From Porphyromonadaceae bacterium (GTDB lineage Bacteria; Bacteroidota; Bacteroidia; Bacteroidales; Dysgonomonadaceae): DNA of 64,000 nucleotides. Each line of letters begins with the position of its first letter. Position 1 is the stretch's first letter. The translations under genes and the position numbers were made by a program. The stretch is from the NCBI GenBank assembly GCA_021372865.1, contig JAJFTO010000017.1, forward strand, positions 62,001-126,000, written 5' to 3'. This document shows, piece by piece, positions 42,510-52,738 of this stretch. The notes beneath the pieces were generated by a model. The model searched no databases. It was given only the letters and a program-made list of their open reading frames with translations, and was not told the origin of the DNA.

Positions 42510-45500
42510 TTATTGTTTAACAATTATTCTGACTCCGGCAGTGTGCGAAGTGAACTCAGGTGCATACATGCACTGAACGGTAGTGATGCCATTGGCATAG
42601 CTGCCAGCACGGTTTACGTAGACTGCATATTCAAAGACGTGCGTTCCACGGGGAAGCAGATCGAAATAGAAGTGGGTGGAGGCATCTTTCGATGTGTGAT
42701 AATAGAGCAACCCATTCTGCCATCGGATGCCCGATAGCTGACTGACCGGCTCAAATGCGGCTGCCCGCATGTCATTCAGATGCACAAACTCCAGATCCCG
42801 GTCGGTGCGCACTGTCAGTCGTACCACCACTTTATCCCCCACCCTGAGCGGATTCTCTTCGGTGATACGTACCAGTCGTGTTCCTGAGTTATCGGTTTGT
42901 TCCACAAACAATTGTTTTTCAATGTCGAGAGAAGCATCGGTCTTGCTGATTTTGTCCAGCTCCTCGTAATACTGACGGTACAACGCGCCCCAGGCAGGAG
43001 TATCTCCGCGGTGGGCCACCGTGACCCTGCCCATTTCGGGAACAATCTCTTCACGATTCCAGCTCTCACTGAAATAAACGGTCCCCGGTTCCCGATCCTC
43101 CGGTTTCAAAAGCCGGCTACCGACTGTGATGACTGTCTTTCCCTGTGTAGCAAACCAGTCACCTCCGGTGCTCAGCAGCGCATAAATTGCATCGGCTGTA
43201 GCATGGGTGGATTCCCATATTTGTGTTTGTTTTTTTTTCAGCAGCCAACGTTTCATGTTATCCATCTCGCTCTCTTCGGCACCTCCTGCACGGAAAGCAT
43301 CCATGATAAAGGTGTGGACAGAAACTGCCGACTGCGACATAAACACATTTGCTCGATTATTAAGCCAGTACATTCCCATTTCTTCCGAGACGGATGCATG
43401 CTCACGGAATGAGTTAAGTATCTGCTGCACCACCCGGCTCTTACCTTCCCGCTGCAAAAGCAGTGTGACGAGTGCACGTTCATAAAGGCCGTATGATGTC
43501 CAGTGCTTCTCTGCGACGGAGCGGTAGAAGGCAGTCATCTCTTTTATTTCCTTATCCATCGGATATTGTGCGTAAGCACTGCGGACGTACAGATACTCCA
43601 GGTCGGCGAGGGAGATTGATTTGATATTCTTCCAGTCCTTATTCAGTCTTTTGAGTTCATTGAAGCGACGGGCGGCTTCCGCATCAATAAAACCGATTGC
43701 CCGCGACTGCATGGCGAGCGTTTCACCGGTAAACTCCGCTGCATTCAGTTCTCTCAGCTGGCTGAAACCATACAAAATATATTGTGTGATGCCGACACCG
43801 GGGCTGAAACCTTTGAACCAGCTCCAGCCACCCTGGTTGGTCTGCAGCTCCTGCAAACGGCCAAGGGCAGTACGGGTAAGGTTGTCGCTTCGGTTCAGGT
43901 CGAAAAGCAGGGACAATTTTTCTTTTTGTTCTGCTTCGGTGCCTGCTTCAAGTACCCAGGGGGTCTCTTCCAGCAGGATATTTTTCAGTTCCTGGTTTTT
44001 CTCCAGATTGGAGAGAAGCGTCTCTTTGCTTCCGTCCTGTTTTTTCCAGGCTTCGATCATGGCAGTAACCTTGGGATATGCTTTACCAATGTGCGCGCCC
44101 AGCGTGTTGGCATAAAAAGAAGCAAACCAGGATACCGCATTGTCACTCACCGGTTCTCCCAGCACAGGCAGAGCCTGTAGAGCGTACCATGCCGGGTTGG
44201 AGGCAAACTCAAGCGTAAGACGGTAATCACGGGCTGATTCCGACGGGTTGTTTAGCAGGCGGTCCATCGTAAATGTCTTCAACTGGTTCCCGTTCACGTC
44301 GAGTCGCATGCTTTCGGTTACCAGCATCCGGTTGGGCAGTACAGCCAGTGCATGCTGTTCACCGTCGCTGAATTGTGCAGTACGTGCCACGATGCGCACG
44401 CCAAGCAGATCGCTACCCGAAGGAACATCAAATATCCAGGATGCATCGGAAGAGGCTCCTTTGGCCAGTGAGAATTCCTTCATCGGGTTGGGCACTGAAA
44501 TATTATCCAACACCTCATCTGTGGCCGGATTGAAAAATTCCAGCATCACTTTTCCGGTTTGGGTGCTATCTGAAAGGTTGGAAATTTTGGTGGAGATGGC
44601 CGTTCTGTCTCCTTGACGCAGGAAGCGCGGCATATTGGGAGTGACCATCAGTTCTTTTTGTGACACGGTAAACGCCTCTGCGGTTCCGCTTTTCAGGTTT
44701 TTATCGTGTGCCAGCACCCTGAAACGCCATTTGGTATTGCTTTCGGGCACGGTGAAGGCAATCTGAGTCTCTCCCTTTTCATTTGTTTTGAGACGGGGAT
44801 AGAATAAGGCTGTCTCGGAAAAGTTCTGGCGGATGGAGGGAGGCGCATCCGCTTCCATGAGCGACGGCGATGGAGGTACGCCATTTGCATCACGGCCGAT
44901 TATCTCGTTCTCTTCCTCCATGGCCATATCAAGTGACATTTCGGAAGTCACCACCCCATTCTGCTGTTTGGGCTGTGCGTATCCCACAACCACGCTTTCA
45001 TTCAGCTGTCCTCCTCTCAGCATCATCCTGTTATTATACAAAGAAAATCCATGCCAGTTGAAACGGTCGAACAAGAAAGGAGTCTCATCTTTCACTGGAA
45101 TAAGAAAGTTTCCCGACGCCATCCCGGGATTGAAAGACTGATCACTGCGCAGTTCCATCATGGAGCGATACCGGTTGTACGGGAAGAGCGTAAGGTTCCA
45201 GGGTTGTGACGGATAAATCCGGTCCAATGAAAAATCGTACATCGAAGCCAGTACTTCTGCCATCGACGGATTGCCTTTGGCATCGGTAACCGTTATCTGC
45301 CACTCCTCTTTGGCTCCGGGACGAATCTTATCACGGAATATATCGAGTGTTACTTTCAACGTCTTATCCTCTTTTTTCGGGCGTATCTCTACTTTGTGAG
45401 CGAAGAATTGCTCTTCCTTCACGTAAGTAAGCATCAAGGTAACGCCCTCCTTGTATTGGCTGTTATAGGGGATGATGAAAAGGCGGTTTTCGTTTTTCAG

Positions 45501-48383
45501 CTTTATCCATTTTCTTTCCAGCAGGCTGTTTTCCTGCCACAGTTCATACAAAACATGAATCTGATCCGACGCACCCAGGATCACCTCCGCTTGCTTACCG
45601 GGAGAGAAGGAAGTCTTCTTTTCTATGAGCCACTCATTGGTTTTGATGGGGGGACGTTTATCCGTAAAGGAATAGAGCACAAAATCCTTCTCTGCCTCAA
45701 CCTGATTTTCCCGATCGTCTTCAGCCAGCAGCCTGATCCGGTATTTTCCGGAAGACAACCTGTTTAGTCTCTTTTGAAGGTCGGGTTGCTGCCCTGTCAC
45801 AAAATCGCCTTCCAGCACAATCCGGTCGATGGAGTCATTCTCCTTTATTGAGTAAAGTTGATAGGTTCCCTTGGCCGCAATATCTGCGCCGTCGGTATTT
45901 TTAGCGGAAATTGTGATTTGCCGGTCACTCTCTTTCTCCAGTCGTGCCGGTATATCTGTCTCCAGTGTCATGGAGAGATCGCCCACCGTCACGGTGTAGG
46001 TTCCCGTCTGTGTCTCCCCGTTCAGATCGGTCACGGAAACCTCCACCACAAATGAGAACATGGATTTGAGCGAATGTTGCTCATCGGGTTTTGTGGGCGT
46101 GAAGGTGATCTCAAATGCCCCATTCTCGTCGGTAGTGACCACGCCCTCCGAGAAATGTTCCGGTGTGCCACCCCATCGCCACCACCAGGGCTGCTGCCGG
46201 GTGATGCGCCAGTCTGCTTCGGCCTGTTGCAGTGCAATACCCGAAAAGTTTAGTGCTTTGCCCCGCAGCGTAACCGCTTCGCCGAACTTGTAGGTCTGCT
46301 CTATCTTTTCAAAAGTCACTTCAAATGAGGGCCGTTTATATTCTTCCACATGAAAACCCACACTTCCCGCTGCTGTTTCTATGGTAAAATTTCCCGGAAG
46401 GAGGCCTTGCGGCAACGAAAACTCTCCCGATACCGATCCATATTCGCCGGTCACCCACGTCTGCTTCGAAATTTCCCGGCTGTTGGCATCCCGCAATACA
46501 AACTCTACCGCTTTATCCGTTACAACAACGCTTTCATCTGCAGTCGTGCGGGTCAATATGGCCTTAAAAAAAAGAGTCTGTCCGGGCCGGTAGAGGCTCC
46601 GGTCGGTAAAGATTGTCGCTGTTTCCCGCCCTGCAAATTCACTTTCGGAATAGTCGTAATATGCATATGGAAGTCGGTTTAGCAACGAACCATGATCGTT
46701 CCCCGCAACGGCATGATAAAAAATATCCTGGTCGGAGGTCTCTTTCTGGTAGACAACCATTCCCTGTTCATCGGCAGAGAGGGTCTCCATCGTCATAAGC
46801 GTGGAGTTGCGCCAATTTCCTGGTAGTTTGTAAATATTTATTTTCGCTCCTTTCACCCGCTCACCGGTCACCCTGTCTACCACAAATAAGTCGTACCGAT
46901 CTTTTGCCGATGACCGGGTAAAGACGGAAAGGTCTGAAACGGCAAAATAATAATCGGCACGATTATTTTCTGATGCGTCGGGTGATGCTTCGAACGTAAG
47001 CTGGTAAACTCCGGGAGTGTTCACGACCACCTCAAAGAAGGTTTCACCCTGCAGGTATTCAGGCAGCTCGGGCAAGAGAACCGTAATATTTTTCAGAAAG
47101 GTTCTTTTATTTTCCATCGTATGCCCGCCATCATACTGAGCCATCAGCACGTCTGTCGGCGAATCAATTTTATATAACTTCGCATTCAGTGACGCAAGAT
47201 TTTTAAAAGTCACCTTCACTATTTTCTCTCCTTTTACCGGAAATGTCTTTTTCCCTGAAACCGAATATTGAGGTTGTGTAAACTGTTGAAGCCGGTTCTC
47301 CAGTATCGATACCCGCCGGTATTCCGGGTACCTGTCAATGCCGGTTCGCAACAGGTCATACAGTTCCCGGTTTTTTTCTACGCGCTGCAAGCTGTCGCTA
47401 CCGGACATTTCCATAATCCGGCGTTGGTACAATTCGGCCATTTTATCAATGATTTCTACTGAAATCTCATTTCCTTCCCATTTTTCCTGTAATTTTTGCA
47501 GGGAGGGCAAAGCCCGGGTTGTATAGACGGAGTGTAATACCGACAAATAATCGAGTTTATCCAGTTCTGTCAACAATACCGATTGCCGCATTCCTCTTTT
47601 GAGCAGGGAAGCCATCAGTTGCCGGTAGGTTTCTAGCGTCCACAATCCATACTCCGAAGGTTGGGGGTTGAATGAGAGGGACACAAACTCATCCGCAGGA
47701 GAAAACAGCGAAGAGGGTGTGATATTTTTGCGGTTGAGCGTGCGACTCAGATCCGCATCCGCCTCTATCTGTCTGAATATCTCAATGGCACGGTTTGCCA
47801 GAAAATCATACATTGTGGGATACAAGTTTCGTGAATCTTTTCCCAATTCCACCACGGTTGCGTAGGGTACCACATCTGCATTTAAAAGTTCATTTTCGGA
47901 AGCAAGGGATGCGTTCAGGTGCTCTGTGACCTTATGATAAAAGATTTTCCGTGTCCACTCCTTCATGTCGGACGGTACAAAATCACCCAGTTCCGTACGC
48001 TGATCAATGGTCCACCGGTCTCGGATGTAATATTGCAGATACAGCTCACCCAGCATGGAATGGAGTACCGACTGCTCCACCACATCGGTACTCATCTTCA
48101 CCATTTCATTCAGATTGCGAAAAATAAGCGTATCGTTTTGCTCATCCAGGACAAGATCGTATTTTCCCTGATGAATCAGTGTTTTGATCACCTGCGGGCT
48201 ATTCTTCTCCTGTATTGCCCTGCGCAATATCCGGTCGACGACTCCAGCTGCGGAACGGGGAAGCGACTTTTGCTCGAACTCAGTCACTTTCATCCAGTCA
48301 TTCAGGTAAGCGTCGTTGTTGTTTTGACAAAATAATCCGAGTGAACAGATTAGCATAAGGAGGGTCAACGTTAATTTGGTCAT
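42510..48383 (-). CDS. Giant alpha-2-macroglobulin-like (MG2/YfaS-type) secreted protein, no thioester
   Basis: A 1957-aa envelope protein with signal peptide MTKLTLTLLMLICSLGLFCQ. A long helical N-terminal region (~25-400) precedes macroglobulin MG domains. ATIFTDRSLYRPGQTLFFKAIL near residue 590 is the MG2 signature. An A2M core (ETALFYPRLKTNEKGETQIAFTVPESNTKWRFRVLAHD, ~1190) and a helical toroid-like domain (~1400-1700) follow. Where thioester proteins have C-x-E-Q, this one reads GEPVSDNAVSWFASFYANTL (~1405-1425), so no thioester can form. Bacterial A2Ms are thought to trap proteases or serve in envelope defence; without the thioester another role is possible. No pbpC partner is nearby. 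Confidence 0.88.
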   Translation of the reverse strand: MTKLTLTLLMLICSLGLFCQNNNDAYLNDWMKVTEFEQKSLPRSAAGVVDRILRRAIQEKNSPQVIKTLIHQGKYDLVLDEQNDTLIFRNLNEMVKMSTDVVEQSVLHSMLGELYLQYYIRDRWTIDQRTELGDFVPSDMKEWTRKIFYHKVTEHLNASLASENELLNADVVPYATVVELGKDSRNLYPTMYDFLANRAIEIFRQIEADADLSRTLNRKNITPSSLFSPADEFVSLSFNPQPSEYGLWTLETYRQLMASLLKRGMRQSVLLTELDKLDYLSVLHSVYTTRALPSLQKLQEKWEGNEISVEIIDKMAELYQRRIMEMSGSDSLQRVEKNRELYDLLRTGIDRYPEYRRVSILENRLQQFTQPQYSVSGKKTFPVKGEKIVKVTFKNLASLNAKLYKIDSPTDVLMAQYDGGHTMENKRTFLKNITVLLPELPEYLQGETFFEVVVNTPGVYQLTFEASPDASENNRADYYFAVSDLSVFTRSSAKDRYDLFVVDRVTGERVKGAKINIYKLPGNWRNSTLMTMETLSADEQGMVVYQKETSDQDIFYHAVAGNDHGSLLNRLPYAYYDYSESEFAGRETATIFTDRSLYRPGQTLFFKAILTRTTADESVVVTDKAVEFVLRDANSREISKQTWVTGEYGSVSGEFSLPQGLLPGNFTIETAAGSVGFHVEEYKRPSFEVTFEKIEQTYKFGEAVTLRGKALNFSGIALQQAEADWRITRQQPWWWRWGGTPEHFSEGVVTTDENGAFEITFTPTKPDEQHSLKSMFSFVVEVSVTDLNGETQTGTYTVTVGDLSMTLETDIPARLEKESDRQITISAKNTDGADIAAKGTYQLYSIKENDSIDRIVLEGDFVTGQQPDLQKRLNRLSSGKYRIRLLAEDDRENQVEAEKDFVLYSFTDKRPPIKTNEWLIEKKTSFSPGKQAEVILGASDQIHVLYELWQENSLLERKWIKLKNENRLFIIPYNSQYKEGVTLMLTYVKEEQFFAHKVEIRPKKEDKTLKVTLDIFRDKIRPGAKEEWQITVTDAKGNPSMAEVLASMYDFSLDRIYPSQPWNLTLFPYNRYRSMMELRSDQSFNPGMASGNFLIPVKDETPFLFDRFNWHGFSLYNNRMMLRGGQLNESVVVGYAQPKQQNGVVTSEMSLDMAMEEENEIIGRDANGVPPSPSLMEADAPPSIRQNFSETALFYPRLKTNEKGETQIAFTVPESNTKWRFRVLAHDKNLKSGTAEAFTVSQKELMVTPNMPRFLRQGDRTAISTKISNLSDSTQTGKVMLEFFNPATDEVLDNISVPNPMKEFSLAKGASSDASWIFDVPSGSDLLGVRIVARTAQFSDGEQHALAVLPNRMLVTESMRLDVNGNQLKTFTMDRLLNNPSESARDYRLTLEFASNPAWYALQALPVLGEPVSDNAVSWFASFYANTLGAHIGKAYPKVTAMIEAWKKQDGSKETLLSNLEKNQELKNILLEETPWVLEAGTEAEQKEKLSLLFDLNRSDNLTRTALGRLQELQTNQGGWSWFKGFSPGVGITQYILYGFSQLRELNAAEFTGETLAMQSRAIGFIDAEAARRFNELKRLNKDWKNIKSISLADLEYLYVRSAYAQYPMDKEIKEMTAFYRSVAEKHWTSYGLYERALVTLLLQREGKSRVVQQILNSFREHASVSEEMGMYWLNNRANVFMSQSAVSVHTFIMDAFRAGGAEESEMDNMKRWLLKKKQTQIWESTHATADAIYALLSTGGDWFATQGKTVITVGSRLLKPEDREPGTVYFSESWNREEIVPEMGRVTVAHRGDTPAWGALYRQYYEELDKISKTDASLDIEKQLFVEQTDNSGTRLVRITEENPLRVGDKVVVRLTVRTDRDLEFVHLNDMRAAAFEPVSQLSGIRWQNGLLYYHTSKDASTHFYFDLLPRGTHVFEYAVYVNRAGSYANGITTVQCMYAPEFTSHTAGVRIIVKQ

Positions 48384-48553
48384 TTCTGGTTTTCTTTTCT
48401 TTATTTTTCCCTATTCAATTAACATCAGTATGACTCTTTTGTTTAAAAAACGGTATCCCTTTCTGTCACGCAACAGTCAGATGATACCGTTGAAGAATCG
48501 AACCCATATGGTTCATTCGGTTACAGTTTTAAAGTGGTCAGAAATGTAGCATT

Positions 48554-51547
48554 TCAGGAAATCGTGTCTGAAGGTTTTAGCACCACACCCATTCTTTTTT
48601 TACCGCTTATTTTAATACACAGGGGTAAGTTAAAATGTACCTGGCGGATGTATTCTGTCTCATAAACAGCGGGCTGTTCATCGAGATATGTTTCATCGAA
48701 AAAGCCGTCATTCTCTAAAAAAGGATTGACCGTGAAATAACCTACTCCGAAAGAAGTGAGATTTTGAAAAAAATGGGTACCCTGACTCGGTTCAATACGA
48801 TAGTTCTCCATGCCCGACTCCACAATTACCCGCGCCTGTGAGATATGCGGCCATTTCACCGGAATACCCAGCCATGGATCGGAAGAGCCCCAGCGGCCTG
48901 GGCCGACCAGCACGTAATTGGTACCGGCAGTCGCGAACTCTTTGTTCAGGTCTTCAATCTCTCTTGCTATTGCCGGGCTCATGGATGCATTAAAAGCAGA
49001 CGATTTCACGTATACCACATCATATACATCGTTCGATATTCCGTTCCCTAAAGCATTTCGTGAAAACAACACCGTATCGTTTTTCTCTATCTTTTCCAGA
49101 TCTTCATGTACCACCTCCTTGCTGTCGACTATCGGCCTGATCTGCAGAACGTAGAATGAGGCAAAACGTGGATTGTTGATATCGACAGCAAACTCAATTT
49201 CTACCGGCCTGCCCATCTCTCTTTGCCCTACTTTCAGCAGTTTATCGAGTACTTCAGAGAGTGGGAACATATCGTGTTGCAGGATGTTGGCGAATGAAAT
49301 GATTTTTCTTCCTCCCTCATAGAATCCATCACGGATGGTCTGATCCTGGGGATCATAAGTAGAGGCCACGTACCGAAGGGGGCCATCCTTCTCGGCTTCA
49401 CGCAGTCGCAGCTTTAACAGGTTGAAACCGTCGTCGATTGTAAAATCTTTGGCGACAGAATCCAAATCGAGGGCAAAGAACTGTGTTTGTGTATCGCGCA
49501 GAGCCAGTTCGAGTGAACTTAGCTGAAGGATCCGGGAAGCATGAAGGGGTGAAAATCGCAGTCCATTATTACCATCCACGATATATTTTCCCAGTCCGAA
49601 TGCCATGTTTATAATGCCGTCTTCGGTTTTCTCATCACCAATGGGATAATAATTGATGGAGCGAGCCACCCCCGAGATGGCCGGGTAGTATAACTTTCCG
49701 TATTGGGATCCCACGACCTCCTGTAGCACGATCGCCATCTTTTCCTGATCTATCAGGTTCTGCGTAGCTACCATGTAAGCCTTGCTATCCTTATAAAAAG
49801 CTGAGGCATATACCGCCTTGATGGCGTTGCTCAACAATCGTACCATCTCATACTTGTCGTTCACATAGGGAATCATGTAGGTAGAGTATATCCCTGCAAA
49901 CGGCTGATATTGTGAGTCTTCTAGAAGACTTGAAGAACGGATTGCCACCGGCCCATCAATGGCTTCGAAAAATACCAGAAAGTCGCTTACCATCCTTTTG
50001 GGTAATTTTGCTGCCAGAAAGTGCTTTAGGATATCTTCATCACTGCGGTCGGACAAGGCTATGGTATAAAGGTCGTTGGCCTCCATGAACTCGTCGAAGA
50101 TGTCGGTACAAAGCACAACAGTCTTGGGAGTTGTCACCGGGAAGTTGACATTGTTGTTCAATTCAAGATGAGTTTTCACCATATAACCGATGAAAGCCAA
50201 TCCTCTGCCTTTACCCCCGAGTGATCCTTCCCCGATACGGGCAAAGTTGGAGTACTGGTCAAACCGATCCTTCTCAAAGACAGCCACCACACCCGTGTTC
50301 TTCATCTTCCTGTATTGAACGATGGTGGCATAGATCAATTCACGGGCATCGTTCATGCTGGCATATTCCGACACGTCGATCTTTTTCAGCATCTCCGCCA
50401 CAGGGAACATGGCACGCGAATAGAAAAAGCGGGAGAAATGATTCCGGGAAAGATGTTCGTAAAGCGCATCATCCGGAATATTACGAATGTTTATTTGCAG
50501 CTCTTTCAGATTTTTGATGCGAAATATCTCTTCTTTTGTTTTCGGATCGGTGATAATGAAGTCACCAAAGCCCAGGTTATCCTTGATGGCCCTGCGCAGG
50601 TCTTGAGGGAATGTTTTTGAATTTTTGTCAATAAAAAAAGCGTTCTCCTGGTTGATATATTTTCTGTTCTCGGATTCGGAGGAGGTGTAAATAATGGGGA
50701 TATAGGAGTCTTTCTCTCTTATCCACTCACCCAATCGTTTACCGGCTTTCTTGTCTTTTTCTCCTTTCACATTGAAGCTCATATCAGTAATCACACCCAG
50801 CATGTTATCACCATATTTGTGATAGTAGGATACCGCTTCCTCATAATTGCGGGCAAGAAGGATCTTGGGCCGCCCCCGCATCCGCAACATGCGCAAGTGG
50901 TCGTTCAAAGCCTCTTTTGAAAATTCTTTCGATTCAGAGAGCACAAATTTATAGAGCAGCGGCAGAGCGGATGAGTAAAACCGAACAGAGTCCTCCACAA
51001 GCATGATGGTTTGCACACCCACCGTCTTCACGTCATGTTCCACATTCATTCGGTCTTCCACCACTTTGATAATGGCCAGCAAAAGATCGGTGTCGCCCAG
51101 CCAGCTGAACACATAGTCGATGCCGCTCAGGTCTTCCCTGCTTAACGACTGTGTCACCGCCTTCGAAAAAGGAGTCAGCAACACCACGGGAATATCTGAA
51201 TAACGCGCTTTTATCTGCTTTGCCAGGTCGAAGGTGTCACTGCTGTCCATATTGGGCATACAGATAATGAGTTCGTAGTGATTCTGCTTCAGCTCGGCCA
51301 GTGCGTCCCTGTTGTTCCCGACCTGTGTAAAGCGGGGGGGGTAGCGGAGATTGAGTGAAGTATATTCATTGAATATCTGTTCATCCACACGACCGTCATC
51401 TTCCAGGATAAACATGTCATAGCGGGATGCCACCATCAGTATGTTGTAAATGCGCTTGTTCATCAGCTTCACAAAGGGAGTGTCGCGAAAACGAAGCTGG
51501 CTGATGTCATATGCGTTAATGACCGACTTTGGAGTTCTCAGTTTCAT
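48554..51547 (-). CDS. Receiver-like/PEP-synthase ATP-grasp fusion protein
   Basis: A 997-aa cytoplasmic protein. Residues ~30-165 and ~175-330 resemble two response-regulator receiver folds (ILMVASRYDMFILEDDG, ELIICMPNMDS; then TIMLVEDSVRFYSSAL, VITDMSFN and PIIYTSS). From ~430 to 800 there is a PEP/pyruvate-binding ATP-grasp domain of the PPDK/PEP-synthase type (GEGSLGGKGRGLAFIG, VAIRSSSLLEDSQYQPFAGIYSTY, FYVLQIRPIVD). The tail (~800-997, YVLVGPGRWGSSDPWLGIPV) is family-specific. The phosphohistidine swivel domain and PEP TIM barrel are absent, so it cannot be a complete PEP synthase. A sensor, kinase-like or regulatory role is inferred. Confidence 0.8.
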   Translation of the reverse strand: MKLRTPKSVINAYDISQLRFRDTPFVKLMNKRIYNILMVASRYDMFILEDDGRVDEQIFNEYTSLNLRYPPRFTQVGNNRDALAELKQNHYELIICMPNMDSSDTFDLAKQIKARYSDIPVVLLTPFSKAVTQSLSREDLSGIDYVFSWLGDTDLLLAIIKVVEDRMNVEHDVKTVGVQTIMLVEDSVRFYSSALPLLYKFVLSESKEFSKEALNDHLRMLRMRGRPKILLARNYEEAVSYYHKYGDNMLGVITDMSFNVKGEKDKKAGKRLGEWIREKDSYIPIIYTSSESENRKYINQENAFFIDKNSKTFPQDLRRAIKDNLGFGDFIITDPKTKEEIFRIKNLKELQINIRNIPDDALYEHLSRNHFSRFFYSRAMFPVAEMLKKIDVSEYASMNDARELIYATIVQYRKMKNTGVVAVFEKDRFDQYSNFARIGEGSLGGKGRGLAFIGYMVKTHLELNNNVNFPVTTPKTVVLCTDIFDEFMEANDLYTIALSDRSDEDILKHFLAAKLPKRMVSDFLVFFEAIDGPVAIRSSSLLEDSQYQPFAGIYSTYMIPYVNDKYEMVRLLSNAIKAVYASAFYKDSKAYMVATQNLIDQEKMAIVLQEVVGSQYGKLYYPAISGVARSINYYPIGDEKTEDGIINMAFGLGKYIVDGNNGLRFSPLHASRILQLSSLELALRDTQTQFFALDLDSVAKDFTIDDGFNLLKLRLREAEKDGPLRYVASTYDPQDQTIRDGFYEGGRKIISFANILQHDMFPLSEVLDKLLKVGQREMGRPVEIEFAVDINNPRFASFYVLQIRPIVDSKEVVHEDLEKIEKNDTVLFSRNALGNGISNDVYDVVYVKSSAFNASMSPAIAREIEDLNKEFATAGTNYVLVGPGRWGSSDPWLGIPVKWPHISQARVIVESGMENYRIEPSQGTHFFQNLTSFGVGYFTVNPFLENDGFFDETYLDEQPAVYETEYIRQVHFNLPLCIKISGKKRMGVVLKPSDTIS

Positions 51548-51578
51548 TTAATAATCCTTACCTGTTTTTATACAAACA

Positions 51579-51586
51579 CAAATTTA
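51579..51586 (-). promoter_or_regulatory. -7 element TAAATTTG of the receiver/ATP-grasp gene
   Basis: Minus-strand TTTTTTCGTAAATTTG, near-identical to the two tRNA promoter elements. It lies 31 bp before the start at 51547. Confidence 0.55.
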
Positions 51587-51632
51587 CGAAAAAATGTACA
51601 GTCAGAATGTGTTATACATAATTTTCAGTAGG

Positions 51633-51663
51633 TTTGGGTTTTGAATTTATTTTTGTAAATTTG
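51633..51663 (+). promoter_or_regulatory. Promoter TTTG-N19-TAAATTTG before the transglycosylase
   Basis: TTTG at 51633-51636, a 19-bp spacer and TAAATTTG at 51656-51663: a complete Bacteroidota -33/-7 pair, 68 bp before the ATG at 51732. Confidence 0.75.
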
Positions 51664-51731
51664 TTCGCCCTCCGGTATCCCAGGAACTCCTGTTTACGTT
51701 CGGGCGGCTTACATCACTTTTTTTACGAAAA

Positions 51732-52706
51732 ATGAAAAAATCACTGCTTATCTTCTTATCCCTGTCACTGACCATGCTGGCGGCAATCTTCCTGCTTCTG
51801 ACTTCAGGGAACGATCTAAACAAAACTGAGTCTGAAAAGCCTTTGGTGCTTTCCATGACGGCTTCTGTAGAAATTCCCGAAAGCATGCATTTTGCAGGTG
51901 AAAAGATTACTTTTGACCGGTACGACAAACATGAACGCATGGACAGGGAGCTAAACAGCTTCACATACTTCCATTCCACCACGCTGCTTCTTTTTAAAAG
52001 AGCCAACCGTATTTTCCCGGTCATTGAACCCATCCTGAAACAACAGGGAGTGCCTGATGACCTGAAGTACCTGGCCGTGATTGAGAGCAGTCTCGACTAC
52101 CGGGCAGTATCTGGCGCACAGGCAGCAGGACTGTGGCAGTTTTTACAGAGTACAGCCAAACAGTATGGACTGGAAGTGGGTCCCGAAGTGGATGAACGTT
52201 ATCACGTTGAAAAATCGACTGAGGCCGCCTGCAAGTATCTGAAGGATGCTTACCGGAAATATGATTCATGGAGTGGCGCCGCCATGTCGTACAACGGTGG
52301 CCAGGCACGCATTACTAATGAACTGAACAACCAGGGTGCCAATGAAGCACTCGACCTCTGGCTTGCGGAAGAGACCACACGCTATTATTACCGTATGCTG
52401 GCCATCAAACAGATATTCGAACATCCGCAACAATATGGATTTATTCTCAAACCAACCGATCTATACAAGCCCATGGAATTCAGGAAGGTGAACCTTACCA
52501 GTTCCATACCCGACCTGGTTGCTTACGCCCAACAGAATCAAATCACCTACGCCCAGCTAAAGGATTTCAACTCCTGGCTCCGCAGCAATAAGCTGAGCAA
52601 TGCTTCCGGCAAGACTTATACCATTCTCATTCCGACAGAAGAAAGTCTGTTTTACAGAAAAGGGAAACAGCCTAAAGTACATAACCGGGCATGGGTGGTT
52701 CAGTAA
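51732..52706 (+). CDS. Lytic transglycosylase (SLT, MltD-like)
   Basis: A 324-aa protein that cleaves peptidoglycan glycans to 1,6-anhydro ends in the periplasm. The N-terminal hydrophobic segment (5-25) is a signal or anchor. The SLT domain (~95-240) has LKYLAVIESSLDYRAVSGAQAAGLWQFL with catalytic Glu118 and the conserved AAMSYNGG. The C-terminal ~70 residues (PDLVAYAQQNQITYAQLKDFNSWLR, YTILIP) look like one degenerate LysM-type module. It is 32 bp upstream of uvrA and may be cotranscribed with it. Confidence 0.88.
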   Translation: MKKSLLIFLSLSLTMLAAIFLLLTSGNDLNKTESEKPLVLSMTASVEIPESMHFAGEKITFDRYDKHERMDRELNSFTYFHSTTLLLFKRANRIFPVIEPILKQQGVPDDLKYLAVIESSLDYRAVSGAQAAGLWQFLQSTAKQYGLEVGPEVDERYHVEKSTEAACKYLKDAYRKYDSWSGAAMSYNGGQARITNELNNQGANEALDLWLAEETTRYYYRMLAIKQIFEHPQQYGFILKPTDLYKPMEFRKVNLTSSIPDLVAYAQQNQITYAQLKDFNSWLRSNKLSNASGKTYTILIPTEESLFYRKGKQPKVHNRAWVVQ

Positions 52707-52738
52707 ACTTTTTCAGATAATCTACGTTTATACGGATT

